DNA from: Albula goreensis
Taxonomy: Eukaryota > Chordata > Actinopteri > Albuliformes > Albulidae
NCBI GenBank assembly: GCA_022829145.1
Contig: CM040742.1
Coordinates: 5,763,538-5,827,537 of the forward strand
DNA length: 64,000 bases
Direction: 5' to 3'
Made by a program: the position numbers and the translations under genes. Shown here in pieces: positions 1 to 11,991 of this stretch. Each line of letters starts with the position of its first letter. Position 1 is the first letter of the stretch. Under the pieces are notes generated by a model. The model was not told where the DNA came from. It was given only the letters and a program-made list of their open reading frames with translations, and made no database searches.

Positions 1-1939
1 CAGACCCTCTGTATTGGGATGCTGAGCCAACCCCTAATCTACCTCTTTAAGATTCAGAGCAGTGACTCACTCAGCTGGGTCTGTATTTAGCATTCAGTGA
101 CAGAGGCCGTGCATCTGACAGACTTCAGTCCATGTCACTGTACATGGAAAGAAGAAAGACATCAGTGTCTTCGCCAGCGTAATCAATTAACACTGGAGCC
201 CTGAAGGTCGCACACGCTGCTGCCCCTCCGCTGTCAGTGAATTTTTCACCCATCACACGAGAGGGACGTTGACCCTTATTTATCCTGTGTTATATAGTAT
301 GAATGTTAATGTGTCGAAAAATATCTTTATGCTTTTAATTAATCGATGAACGATTTGCTTAAAATTTTATCAGAGAACTGTCACTGTGTTTGCGCATTGA
401 ATTTGCTGTTCTGATAACAGATGGTCCAAGCCTTTAGTTTATTTATTTCATTCACCCTTTGCCAATCATAAAAGTATTTAAAAACTATAAAAGTTGTCGT
501 AATTCATATATGTATATCATTGAGCTCTTCTCATTAACTTTTTGCTGGTATAAAAATGTACTACTAAACTGTATAGTTGCCATGATTCATACGAGTATAC
601 CACTGAACTCTTCTCAGGAACTTTTTGCTGGTATCAAAATATACTACTTACCAGGTTTCCACTGTCCATTTCAGACTGTTTTAGACATGAAAGCAATCTT
701 ATGAATGGTGAATGGATATTAAGAGTCGTTGAAAAATGTTTCTGCTGTCTGACAGTAACCCCCTCTGGATGCGTCAGAACACATCAAATGCCTTGCATAA
801 AAAGTACATGACATTTTTTTCCTTTAAATAACACAGAGAAGACAAAAAAATGCTGCATGAAAAGACTTTCATTCAAGCAAAGAAGAACATTCCAGATCAT
901 TGCACCACATGCCTTTGTGCAATACATACAACCTGTTCAGTACTCAAGATAAAAGACCTTTTATCCATTTAAATCGTTGATAAATCAGGCCACAGTATGT
1001 TTGTCGCTAAGGCATTTAAAATTTAGTTGGCCTATATTACTTTATGGTCCAAATCCACTTTTATGCAATAAAGATGCAACAGGAATCACCAGATATTATA
1101 GATAATCCTATATAGATAACCAGCCTCAGATGCAACCTCTTCCATTTGAATGTATCTCTGTGTCATTCTTAGCCGTTAATGAGATTAATATTTTTAACTC
1201 AGGCATAGCATGACCTACATGTTTGATTAAATATGTAGATGATATTAGGCCTCTAGGTAACATATAACCATCACCAAGCTGACACTGTGCATTATTACAG
1301 ATATGGAACCACTTTGGACACGAAACTTGATTAAATTATCTGTCAATGGACTTAGCTGTAATGAAAACAGTAGGAAATAAAACCACTTTGATTACTCCTT
1401 TGATGATGGAATGAAGCTATTGCAAGACAGTTTCAGGACCCTTTTCCCGGAAGCTGGAAGGGAGAGTCTGTTTATCTGAAATAGATGGTGTCAATTTGGC
1501 TGTATGTTCATGGCAGGGGACTCCTAGGCACCCATGGAGATAATGGGCATGAGGTGGACAGGGAAGTGGATCGTGAGGGTCTGTTTTCACCTGATCCCAG
1601 GCCAGACTTCGGGGGTGCGCAGATGGACCAAAGCAAGGCAGGAGTCTTAATGGGCTTTTGGCACGCACCTGCCCCAAACACAGTTGGATATCGTTTAAGT
1701 ACTATTCACCTCCCCCTCTCCTCACAGTTTCAAAGCAGCCAGACTTAAATATCATTCAATCAGTCCTGACATTGATCCTGACAGATTCAGAAATAAAATA
1801 CTACAGGTCTTGTGATTCACTTTGTAATTACATACATTCATATATCTACAGGTGAGTTGAAAAGTTGGAAACTCCAAGGTATTAGAGATAGTAAGCATAT
1901 GGTAATCAATGACTACCATATGCTTGTGAGAATGATGTA
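1..1939. other. Upstream intergenic DNA without a recognised gene
   Basis: AT-rich non-coding sequence far upstream of nalf1. Open frames are short and unrecognised. The only internal structure I see is the imperfect 83-bp tandem duplication listed separately. The stretch around 1490-1680 is more GC-rich than its surroundings and could be an unrecognised repeat remnant. Confidence 0.6.
497..653. repeat. Imperfect tandem duplication, period about 83 bp
   Basis: Two adjacent blocks share the order ATTCATA, a GTATA/CATTGAG-like part, CTCTTCTCA, ACTTTTTGCTGGTAT and a run resembling AAAATGTACTACT. The blocks begin near 497 and 580; ATTCAT falls at 502 and again at 585, giving a period of 83. The copies have diverged by base substitutions, so the duplication is old. 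No coding function is visible. Confidence 0.7.
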
Positions 1940-1965
1940 TTATTTGTGGAAATCATAATGGAAAA

Positions 1966-2649
1966 TCATCGTGGATTTTGTAGGCTTAGGCTGCTCCATC
2001 CCCCCTCCTGACTCCTGACCACTAGCATTGGCCCTGTGGAGATGCTGGCGATGCTCCTCCCAGGAGTGGCTGAAGATGATGATGTCATCCAAGTATGCTG
2101 CACAGCAGCCCTCGCAACCCTGCGACACCTGGCCCATAAGGCGCTGAAAGGTGGTGGGTGCCCCATGCAGCCCAAAAAGCATCACCATAAATTGATACAG
2201 CCCCAGGGGGGTCCTGAAGGCTGTGTAACCCCGGACTTCTCTTCCAGCGGCACATGCCAGATCTAGGGTAGTGATGTAATTGGTCCTTCCGACTTTCTCC
2301 AGCAACTCATCAATACGAGGCATCGGGTAGGCATTGAACTGGGAGACGGAGTTCAGCTTCCGGAAGTCTATACAGACACGGAGGGACTCGTCCTTCTTGG
2401 GGATGATGACGATGGGGCAACACCACTCACCCGCTGATGACTCGATAACGCCCATGTCCCTCATGGTCTGGATTTCTTCCCTCAGCCCGTGCACCAAGCG
2501 TTTTGGTACCCGGTAGGGCCGCCGCCACATGGGGGTGGAGTCTTTCAGACGGATGATATGCTCCAGTACCCATGTTCAGCCAGGCCTCTGCTGGAACAGG
2601 GATGGGAAATCTGCAAAGACCTGCTGGAGCTCAGTGGCTAGGTCCACCC
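1966..2649 (-). pseudogene. Broken reverse transcriptase of the Gypsy relic
   Basis: Reverse transcriptase copies element RNA into DNA. The lead-in resembles FADFPSLF, followed by an in-frame stop near 2576-2580, then RPYRVPKR, VIIPKKDESLRVCIDFRKLN, YPMPRIDELL, FGLHGAPTTFQRLM and the catalytic YLDD box (2095-2084) followed by WEEH. The segment after TLDL that normally holds GYWQVPL and the run up to KTAF is replaced by a shortened unrelated stretch, so fingers/palm structure is broken even though YLDD survives. The frame ends at 1940 in sequence that no longer looks like RT. RNase H is not found downstream. Confidence 0.88.
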
Positions 2650-3345
2650 TCAGATGCGCCAGGCTGACTTGCGTCTGCTGCTGCCAGGCCTCCAGGACAT
2701 CCCGGTTGGTTGGGGCACCTCCCAGGTCTTCTTCAGCAGGTCCAGTGAGCCCCTCTCCAGCCAGTCCCTCATCTGCAGGACGTACTGCATCACGCCTGTC
2801 TCTGATGAAGTCGGTTGAGGCACCTCCCAGGTCTTCTTCAGCAGGTCCAGTGGGCCCTGGACCTGCTGCCCGTAGACCAGCTCAAACGGGGAGAATCCTG
2901 GGGACGCCTGCGCCACCTCTCGGTAGGCAAACAGTAGGAAGGGCAGCCATTTGTCCCAGTCCTTACCCGTGTTGGCAACAAACTTCCTCAGCATGTTCTT
3001 GAGGGTCTGGTTGAATCGTTCTACAAGCCCGTCGGTCTGGGGTGGTAAGGACTGGTCCGGATGGCCTTGATGCCCAACTGCCGATGTAGCTGCTGCATCA
3101 GCCAGGAGGTGAAGTTGGTCCCCTGGTCCTTCAGGATCTCACCTGGGACGCCGACCTGGGACAACAGCTGGACCAGGGCGCTGATGACCTTTGGTGTGGT
3201 GATGGAGCGGAGCGGGAAGGCTCTGGGAATCTGGTGGCGTAGTCACAGATGACCAGGATGTATTGGTACCCAGCACTGCAGAGGATGCCCCCAGAGGATG
3301 GTGTGGGCCAGGTGGAGCACTAAGGGTCTACATGAAGTATGAAGT
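2650..3345 (-). pseudogene. Broken integrase of the Gypsy relic
   Basis: Integrase joins element cDNA to host DNA. Visible parts in order are an LHLAHTILWGH motif like the histidine half of the zinc finger (about 3330-3295), then without the normal intervening sequence GYQYILVICDYAT (3273-3233), DQGTNF (3128-3111), the third-position glutamate in LVERFNQ (codon 3021-3019), and a C-terminal part containing FAYREV and FELVYG. The spacing from the DQG aspartate to the glutamate is 107 nt, one short of 36 codons. This fits a DD35E core carrying a one-base deletion near 3036-3042. A second one-base loss lies near 3215-3222. The first catalytic aspartate block, normally just before GYxYILV, is absent. 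The C-terminal part carries a short internal duplication, described separately. Confidence 0.85.
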
Positions 3346-3763
3346 AGGCACAACTAACCATTTGTCATTTGCCCCATCAATGTACAATATTCCCTTCTCT
3401 ACATACAACCTTTCCCCTCCATGACCCAACAAGTTGCCCCCATACTGCACATTCCTTGTCAAACAATTCTTTTAAAGACATATCAACACATTGCAGAGCC
3501 CCCACATTCTCAGGAATCTCCCACTCCCCAGCATCAAGCCCCGACACATCTACTTTTGTATCAGGTGACCCCAGATGTTTTGCCTTGGCGCCGTTGACGG
3601 CGTGTCTTTCTCGGCCCCTTGGTCCGACCCTCGCACAGACTATCACACGAGTCTGGCAGTGACTTAGGTTGGTGAGCAGAGGTAGGAGTGCTTCCTGTGG
3701 CCTGGGACAGAGCCCTCTGTCACAGAAGGGCACTTTAGATGGTATTTTATCACATTTTGTCAA
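3346..3763 (-). pseudogene. Pre-integrase pol segment of the Gypsy relic
   Basis: A 128-codon minus-strand frame (3763-3377) followed, after a frame change, by a segment reading DKWLVVPTSYF just before the integrase N-terminus. A VVP block of this kind followed by an LHLAHT-type histidine motif is typical of the region leading into Gypsy integrases. The acidic stretch around 3480-3530 resembles the spacer upstream of integrase but is not diagnostic. No protease active-site motif is visible. The 41-bp minisatellite starts at its 5' edge. Confidence 0.55.
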
Positions 3764-3906
3764 TGGAAGGGCACTCTAGATGGCATTTTATCACATTTTG
3801 TCAATGGAAGGGCACTCTAGATGGCATTTTATCACATTTTGTCAATGGAAGGGCACTTTAGATGGCATTTTATCACATTTTGTCAATGGAAGGGCACTCT
3901 AGATCA
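3725..3906. repeat. 41-bp minisatellite, about 4.5 copies
   Basis: GAAGGGCAC recurs at 3725, 3766, 3807, 3848 and 3889, an exact 41-bp period. Units read GAAGGGCACTYTAGATGGYA followed by TTTTATCACATTTTGTCAATG. Only scattered substitutions separate copies (CTTTAG/CTCTAG, GGTATT/GGCATT), so expansion is recent compared with the decay of the adjoining Gypsy relic. The last unit is truncated after TCTAGAT and runs into a CACATTTT remnant. It abuts the 5' side of the retroelement block and may be part of it or a later expansion. Confidence 0.95.
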
Positions 3907-4204
3907 CATTTTCTTGTACATAGGGGCACACAGAGGGCACTTTTGCGGCCTTTTTGGTATTTAACCAAACAGGCACCAGCAGTGGCGATTGTCCCCCTGC
4001 TCACCCCTCTCCCCCTCTCCCCAGAGCATGCCAGTGATGGTTGGCAGAAGGAGGTTTGTTTTATTGAATATCCCAGAGAAAATGGGAACAGGAAGATTCT
4101 TGTGTTTCTCACATGTTTGGCTGGCATGGCTAAAGATGCTCAGCAAATGGAGTGTAAGAGGGGTTTAAAGAATGTGTTGAGTTGTGTCAGCAGAATATGT
4201 GTCC

Positions 4205-4290
4205 AGAAGTGTGTCTAGATTGGCAGGTCTCTCTTGCAAAAGAGATTTTAAATCTCAAGAGACTAACCTGGTTAAAAAAGGTTAAATTAC
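4205..4290 (-). repeat. Dispersed teleost-type repeat fragment, copy 1
   Basis: The reverse complement reads TTTAACCAGGTTAGTCTC, then TTGAGAT, AATCTCTTTTGCAAGAGAGA and CCTG. A very similar block occurs on the + strand at 26690-26752, so this is an interspersed repeat with copies in both orientations. I recognise the motif as common in fish genomes but cannot assign a named family from memory. Confidence 0.6.
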
Positions 4291-5468
4291 GTAACCCTGT
4301 TTATGTTTCAGACCTTTAACTTTTCAAGTTTTTGGGAATATGTAATAAATTGTGACTGACCATGCCTCCCTTGACATGCATGTTTGAATTTTTTGTGAAT
4401 GCCCTGGTAATGGTTGCATTTGGTTTCTGTATCATTTGGTTTTCAATGTAAATGATAGTCACAAGGGTAAACTCATAATCTGTGAAAGAGAAATGGCTCT
4501 GTCTATGCTAAACTAAAGTTGTTTGTTGTGTGTATTTCTCAGCAGGACTTTCACGAAAATCTCTCTGAAAGAAATGGGAAATTTGCACAAATGCCTAAAA
4601 GTTAAGAGAAACTTACACTGCTGTGAGACTGAATCTGGGCCAGGCCTGTTATTTAAATAGTTTAAGACAATCGTCTAGGTTTTCAGTGTCCACTTCTCTC
4701 CACCTCTGTTTCTGAGTCAAGGACATTGCGACATAATCAGTTCTCCTCAAAGAGTGAAGTTTATTCAGCCTGTCTCCAGTAAAGGGAATGAATTGTACAT
4801 CAAAAAGTTTCTCATCCATAATCACAAATACGGCTCTGAAAAACAAACCAGTTCTGCTTACTGTCACATCCACAACAGACAAAACATTAAATATAAACCT
4901 GAAAATATGTCTTTCACCGCAAATCGTGTATCCCACTGCTTTTAAAATTGTGAACATGATGAGTTAATCTTTAATGTCTCAGTGTGAGGATGTAATGGGC
5001 ATCCATATTCTATGTATGGTACACAACAATAAGAATATTAACATGTGACCGTAGTACCATTCCTCCACTCTCAGATCAATTGTATCCATTACACTGTTAA
5101 GAATCCAACAAAGTACAGCACAAACATGTTTTCTATTGATTTTCATTCTTTATTTCAATATCAATTGCATAATGTGATCCCTGAATATATATCTCCATTT
5201 CAGGAAATGCTAGTGGACAACCGACAAAGTCTTTACAAAAATTAATTTAATTTTCTGGACAAACTGTCCATTACTGTGCAGATTCTAGTCTTTACATTAA
5301 ATAAGAGAAAATAGCCCCATGGCCACAAGCCATACATGTCTTCAAATCAATACAATCTGTAAGGCTTATTTGGTTCTAAAAGGTAATTTAATTGGATATA
5401 GTTACAGCTGCATTGTTACTTTTTGCCAACAGGTGTCACTGTGATGCAATATAGATGATGTAAATATG

Positions 5469-5486
5469 AAAAAAAAAAAAAAAAAC
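5469..5486. repeat. Poly-A run
   Basis: Eighteen consecutive A residues in AT-rich DNA. It could be a retroposon tail, but no retroposon body is evident upstream. Confidence 0.9.
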
Positions 5487-6070
5487 TTGAGGAAATTTCA
5501 AATGAATTGAAATTGAAACGAAACAATCTCTGAACAGAACCAGGGGACATAAGTGAGATTAGATTGATCTGAAGCAGTACTGCATATTTAAATTAACTGA
5601 AAAGAGTAACCATATCTTCCTGTAGAGGGCGCTCTCAGCTCAGGTGGAAGGGATATCCAGAGTAATAAGTAAGAAGGGGCAGGAAGTACACACAGGAGGA
5701 ATTTGGGTGGTCTTCTCATTGTCCTGGTGCTGCTTTAAGGCCCTGTTGTGTAATTGTGAAAAGGTTTATTTGTGTGGGGGTTATCATTTTTGCACTGTTT
5801 CAAAACCTGTTTTTAGTGTTTTTCAGTGTTTATGTTTTGTTTCAACAAACCATTGATTGTATTACCTGACAATTAGATTGTCTTATTTTTGTGATAAACA
5901 TGTATTGCTCATGCAAGCCTTCAGTTAATAATTCCTGTGAAGGTAGTAGTGGGCATGCCTAGTAATGAAAACAAAATATTATTTTTTTTTCATAAACTTA
6001 TGAGTCAATAAATCACTGATCATTCCAATGTGTAGCTCCTGGATTATAAATTGTTATCAGAGCTGACTGT

Positions 6071-6154
<84 letters not shown>
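6071..6154. repeat. (CA)n microsatellite
   Basis: An uninterrupted CA run of about 42 repeats. Pure CA/GT tracts of this length are highly polymorphic and can adopt Z-DNA. Confidence 0.98.
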
Positions 6155-6155
<1 letters not shown>

Positions 6156-8799
6156 ATGCTTTTTTAAAATGAAGGCATGTTGTTGGCTTTCATTTGTGTA
6201 ATCAAGTCAGCAAACAAAGTCAAGTTGTAACTTGATTTTGGTGTCACGGTACCTTATTCACCTAGCACTAAATTAAATTCCTTTAATGTTATTTTAGCAT
6301 TTTCTCCCTTTAACCTGTATTAACCCATTACAGGTTTTGCTTAGTGGCATTCATTTGAAAATTAGGCTCTCTCCAAAGGAATTGCTTGCCATGCTACACA
6401 TTACAAAGGAAAGTTAATTTAATCATTCAAAAGTTCTGTTGTGTACTGTAAATATGAGATATTTATTCTTAAAGGCATGCATTGCTTTTTCAGACATTGT
6501 ATGGTTTTTAAGACCTCTCAAAATAAATAACACATGCAGTATGGGTAACTACAAAACGTCATTTGAAAATGCTTATCCAGCTCTAATGTAAATCCATATT
6601 CTTTTTAGTCATGGAAAATCTTCCATCTAGGGCCATTTAAATAAGAGAGGGTAATGTGCACTGAAAACTATGTGAAGGGTATCAAAATAAAGATAAAAAC
6701 GATATAATGAATATAATACAATAAACAATACCAAAGTTCATAACAATTATGGCCATTCTGACCTATGATTCCTATTGTAAGAAAATTGATAAATGTGGTG
6801 GATATGGTTTATAATTTTGTATGTGACAGACTGAGGCAAAGATGAATATATAAATCAGTGGTACTTTATGGAGGTTTTTAATGGTTGGTGCAAGTCTTAA
6901 TACCCAAACAGGAATCAGGCAAGCAAGCATGCCAACAATGTAGTTATATTACTACCTGACAGTGGACCTCCTGACCTGGTCAAAGTATTTCCATTCACAA
7001 TATTTTACTTATTATATTTACATAGACATGAAGCAGCTGTGTTCACCTTTGATGGGAAAAACTTCATTATCATTATTTTATTGTCATCATCCTTAAATTG
7101 TCATCATCAACACAATTATCGTCACCAATTTTCTTGCCTTTCCACTTTATCTACTAGTATTGGATTCCCAATCATATTCACAAAACATGTTCATTGCTAC
7201 AACCTTTTATGTCAATATAGGAGCGTTCAGTCATGCACATGCTCTATTCTGAAGTACTGGATGTCAGTTTTCATGCCACAATCCACAGCTGCCTTGCACT
7301 GTAAGAATGAATTGCTCTCAGTAAAACTAGCATGACATGGTTCCCAGCTGAGACCTTGATATGGGCTTGTCATACTAGCACAGTGATTGTACAGAGAATG
7401 TCTAGTCACATGTGGTATGAGACTTAAATTTGATATCTGTGGAACAAAAGACAAGGGAAGAGGACTTCCAAATCAAATAAAAAATCCCAACAAGACAAAT
7501 CCCCAAAATCAGAAGTATTGGACAGCTGGCTTGCGGCAACACCATGCCATAGAATTTCTTATTCTTTAGAAAGATTGATGAAAGATGACCCCCAAAGAAA
7601 CGCTTCTGGCAAAAGAAGGGAAGAAAAAGCTTGAGGCAGATGCAAGTAAAATGAGCGCAGGGTGGTTTGAGCTGGAGAAGAATGCCATCAGCAGTGAGCA
7701 ATGGAGAGAAGACTTTGATCGTTTACACTCTTCAAGTTGAGCTTGCACAGACATGAGTAAGAATAAGACATGTTCATGTGCAGAGCCACCATTTACTTCA
7801 TTCATTTCACCATTTTACTGAAAGTCATTATTTCACTCCTGAACTCTGCATACATCCAGGTCATTTCATTCCTCCATGCCATTTATTACTATGTCTGTCA
7901 CCTCACAGCAGAACTTCATCATGAAGCACGTCACCAGTTCCAGTTTCAATCTTCAAACTATTATTTCTCATCGTCCTTTATGCTCTCCTTTACTTTCAAC
8001 CATTATCTGAATTTAGACATAATCTATCCCATGTATCCATTCTTCTAAATGCCTGATCCAACTACCGATTTCAAAACCCTCCAATCCTTAGATTTAATTT
8101 ACTTTGTGCAAACACGTGACTGCTTCAGACAGAACTACGTCTACTGCTAAGGTCTTGACTACCTTGTTTTAAATTGCCCATTCGTTTTTATGAACATTAT
8201 AATCATAGATATGGTGTATTATTAAGAATTTCCATTGGCATCTCATTTTGAGTTTCACAGTTTCCACAGTGAAATTTCGCTCTTGTCGATGTCAGTTCTG
8301 TTCATCCCTCTCTCGCCTGTCTTTCTCTTATGATCTCTGTATTGTGTCATCGCTGTCTCGCCATGTTCTGACATCACCCACTGAAGCCTCAATTCAATAC
8401 CACATGGCTTGATCATCAGCGAACCTGATGTGTTTCATATACTCTCTCACCACATTTTGCTCTTACTTCACTCATCAAAAGCCTTTGAGGTATCCTTCTT
8501 GGTATCAAAGTCCAGCACTGTCTGGCTGTGAGTAATGTACTATCATCTGTGGTGCTGTGGCAAGTGAGGCCACTGGGCCAGGCAATGCGCCAGTGGAAGG
8601 TGGAAGGAAAAAAACATAAAATAAAATGAAGAACTGTAACACAAAGACAAGCCAATGGTTATGCTATATTCCCTTTTTTGGAGGGTACGGCTGGAATAAA
8701 AATGGTACTGTGGTATTGCAATAGGTCTAGTCATATCTTACTAGTTGCCCAAAATGGAGGACTTAAGTCTGTCACCAGCAGGTAGGTATGATAATTCAT

Positions 8800-9620
8800 T
8801 TCTGAGCTCAGCTCTGGGACCTGGCCTCTTCTTAATTGACCTACTTCCACATTTTCAGATATGGTATCAGGTATCACTGCTATGCAGATTACACCCAGAT
8901 TTACATTTATCCTCCTCCAGACACTTGTCCTACCATGACTTTACATCCCTGATGCCTCTCTTTGAAATGGAACAATTCCTCAAATTCAAAACAAACTAAG
9001 CTCAAAATCTGCCTGCTTTTCAACACCTCCAGCAGGACAGCTCCCCCCATCCTTGTCACTGATTGGACTGAAATCGCCTCCTTTTCAGTGACAAATACCT
9101 GCATCCTTATCTCAGAACTCTCCTTCAAACCCTACATCAATTTTCATCATTACAGAACATCTCACAAACCTGGTTCTTGCTTGCTCTCTCTGACATGGAA
9201 AATATGTATGCCCTCATTTTATCATGACATGATTAATGCTATCTTCTCTGGGCTGTCCTTTACATCCAGCCAAGAAACTAAAGTCTGTCTAGAGTGCAGC
9301 TGTTTGACTTATCATACCTATCATCGGCGGTGATAATAGCAACCCCATATTATCATCACCCCATTTGCCCCCTTGCAGTTTCTGTATTCACTGGAAATTA
9401 TGCTTGTTATCGTACATGACCCTCCATGATTTTGCACCTCCCTGAATCTGCGATCTCCATTCCTACCCACCCTCTCCTCTAATCCCTTAATGGTTCATGT
9501 TTTATTCCAAACATCTTAATGCACTGTTTTGTTGATCTGGTATTTTTGATAGCTGCTCCTTGTTTCTGGGGCTCACCCGTGAGGTGTTCTAAATGATACT
9601 TAAATCTGTGCCTAAATCTT
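8800..9620 (+). mobile_element. Decayed non-LTR retrotransposon (LINE) RT fragment
   Basis: Conceptual plus-strand reading, with frame changes, gives LGPGLFLIDLLP (degenerate from the usual SVLGPLLF-type motif, about 8815-8850), YHCYADYTQIYI (about 8872-8908), a stretch near LFNTSSRTAPP (about 9017-9050), a region like the DYCNAIFSGLS thumb block (about 9230-9260), HDFAPP near 9425-9445, and IAAPCFWG near 9548-9573. These appear in the order expected for the RT C-terminal half of L2/Rex/Maui-like fish LINEs. The catalytic box is YADY rather than YADD, and many stops and frameshifts are present, so it is inactive. The exact clade cannot be settled by eye. Confidence 0.7.
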
Positions 9621-11960
9621 AGCTATTGCTCATCCGTTTGACATCAGTCCCACCTTCTCATCATCATTTGATGGTTTTGAAAATAATTTTAAGAATTTGC
9701 GTTCCCCTGTCCAGAGCCTTGAGTCCATTATGATAAAGTACACTCTACCATATCTCTGTGAGTCTCTGTGTGGCTCTCCTGATTGCCTTTCATATATTTA
9801 TTGAACTGCAATGGATCTAAGCCATAACATATTTTCTGTTTGCATTTTCCTATATAAAGTTAAAATATGTCATTTTCCTAATGCAGTTAATGTGACATAT
9901 TATGCTAAGATTGGTAAATATGAAATAAAACCAGAATGTAGTCAATAGTTTTATTTTTATTCCTTATTTTTTTATTTACACCTGCTTTTCATTCATTCTT
10001 TGTAGAATCTCATCTGCAATCTTTTCCTTCCTGTGTGTACAGCTGGAGCTCTTTGCAGTCCTCTTACACGGCTGCAATTGTGCTTCAGTCATCTGTATGA
10101 GGTGTTACCCATTCTCAAACCTCCCTCTGAAACCTGACTATTTTCATTTAGATGTACCTTCTCTTTGAGCACTGCAGAATTTTATACAATTTTACCAACA
10201 TTTTTATGGCTAACAAACTGAGTTCAGTCTCCCTAAACTCCAGGTGGAATATAGCCTCTTTCATCTAATCCTATAATAGCGTCTTCCAACACAACATTTC
10301 AACTGAATCCACAAGAGCTCCTCGGTGTGAATTTCAATTTCTCTTGTTCAGATAAAATTTTCATCCTTCGCATTTTTTCTGTCTGTTTCATCTCCGTTGT
10401 CCATGCCAACCTTAAGACCATTTTATCAACTGCTCTTTCCCTTGCGATGGTATTTCTGTCTCACAGCTTACAACTATCATTTGCCCTTCTCTGCCTTCAT
10501 TAATGCCGCAAAACTGGCTGTTCATAACTAGGGTCCCAACAGGACCAGAATCTGTTAGCATTGTAAAGACCTAACCATTACAGTGAGAATATACATTTTA
10601 ACCTTCAGACTGATGTTAAAGCTAAGCGGGATATACTTTTGAAGGCAGGCACAGCAACATACATCACACATCTGCTCTCAGAAATAATAGGTAAGCTACC
10701 TTTGTTGTATTAGGAGACTTTGAAGCCGTTCTTGAAGTTCCAAGTGCAGAACATATTGCACAAACACCCTGGTAAGACATAATATGATATATTAAACATT
10801 AATAAAGACTATGGACCTCAACACACTTGCCAGCATTATTACATTCATCCAATATTTACAGCATATAATCAACTATGTTGGTTAAGTCTGTGATGCTGGA
10901 TTCATTATGTAACAAAATTCAGAAAAGTGATGTCTTACCAAAATAACTTCAGAAGACAATATGGTCAGAATCTCAGAAGTCATCAGTAACACTGCATATT
11001 AATGGTTTATCAATCCTAGCATTTCATAAAGTGAACAGCAGGAGAGGGCAAAACATACTAGCAAACAATTCAAACCGCGCACCAATACGTTATTTTGAAT
11101 TCAACACAATTCACGGGTGTAGGTGCTGTTTTTTCCATACTTCAATATGGTGTTCTAGGTCATGTCTATGAACAATTGGTGTACAATCCCTTTTATTTAA
11201 ATGTTGTGATAGAGATTTTACCTGCGGTGTCACAATATACTTAGGCGCTCATATTTCGCTGGAACATACTGAAACAGTGAGGTTTTCGCTCGACCGACTC
11301 ACCCGACAATCAAGAGCACAGGCTGGGCTGGCTCTTGACAAGATTGCGCCTCGGGAGCTGTCCTTCAGCACCAGTCTATCGGGGAGAACCTGATATGCAA
11401 TTTATTCGCTGGATAACAGTAAACGAATTGAGTTGATATAATACAGCAGCACGTAAAGTACAAAGTATTCTTCCTCCTAAATAAGGAATAACTTTTATAA
11501 CTATTTTACAATCAGTATAGATTATAGGCCACGAACAAACACGTTTTGCGGTTGTTGTTGATGGTGATGATGATGTTGATAATTCGGTTGGTGGTGATAT
11601 CTTTATTTTGTTCTTTTTTTACCCTCAAATACGGTGGCACCGATCCACATGAATCTTTAACTTAATAAAACTGTCTCATAAAGCATTAAAAAACAAATGT
11701 TAATCATTATTTCCTATCTGAGTGATGAAACTTAACAATACAGTTTTCAGCGCTGTCCGTATGTCTCAAAAGATAGACCCAGGTGTGAATGTGTTTGGTC
11801 TAATACGCGGTGAAATGATGCCGCATACTCATAAGGTATTTAATTTCGAAAATAAATTTGGTTTGTGTCGTTTCCAGAATTGCACTGAGCTGTTTTCTCG
11901 CAGGCTGGCAATTACGAAGTTAATTCAACAAAAGAAATTGTACAAAACCAGCAGAGCATC

Positions 11961-11991
<31 letters not shown>

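Larger units (their letters stand above)
1950..3763 (-). mobile_element. Decayed Gmr1-type Ty3/Gypsy retrotransposon pol fragment
   Basis: Read on the minus strand, this block runs from a pre-integrase region (from 3763) through integrase (about 3345-2700) into reverse transcriptase (about 2700-1975). Ty3/Gypsy elements usually have RT before integrase; integrase first is the order described for the Gmr1-like group of deuterostome Gypsy elements. It is dead: frameshifts and in-frame stops break integrase and the RT lead-in, the block with the first catalytic aspartate of integrase is missing, and RT has an internal deletion. I see no LTRs, gag, RNase H or env. The GC content is clearly above the AT-rich surroundings, which supports a later insertion. 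It lies about 9 kb upstream of nalf1, in the opposite orientation. Confidence 0.85.
3907..8790. other. Intergenic stretch with minor repeats only
   Basis: AT-rich DNA holding a dispersed-repeat fragment (4205-4290), a poly-A run (5469-5486) and a long CA microsatellite (6071-6154). No open frame in it resembles a known protein. A plus-strand stretch near 7600-7735 is purine-rich and ends in a short frame reminiscent of retroelement 3' ends, but the match is too weak to call. Confidence 0.55.

Noticed and set aside
3862..4218. 118-codon + frame starting inside the 41-bp minisatellite
   Set aside because: The start lies in the tandem repeat and the overlapping minus frames are also open. No recognisable protein.
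7600..7735. Plus-strand frame resembling a retroelement C-terminus (WFELEKNAISSEQWREDFDR)
   Set aside because: Similarity to WR-type LINE tails is too weak and short, and no other element parts are nearby.
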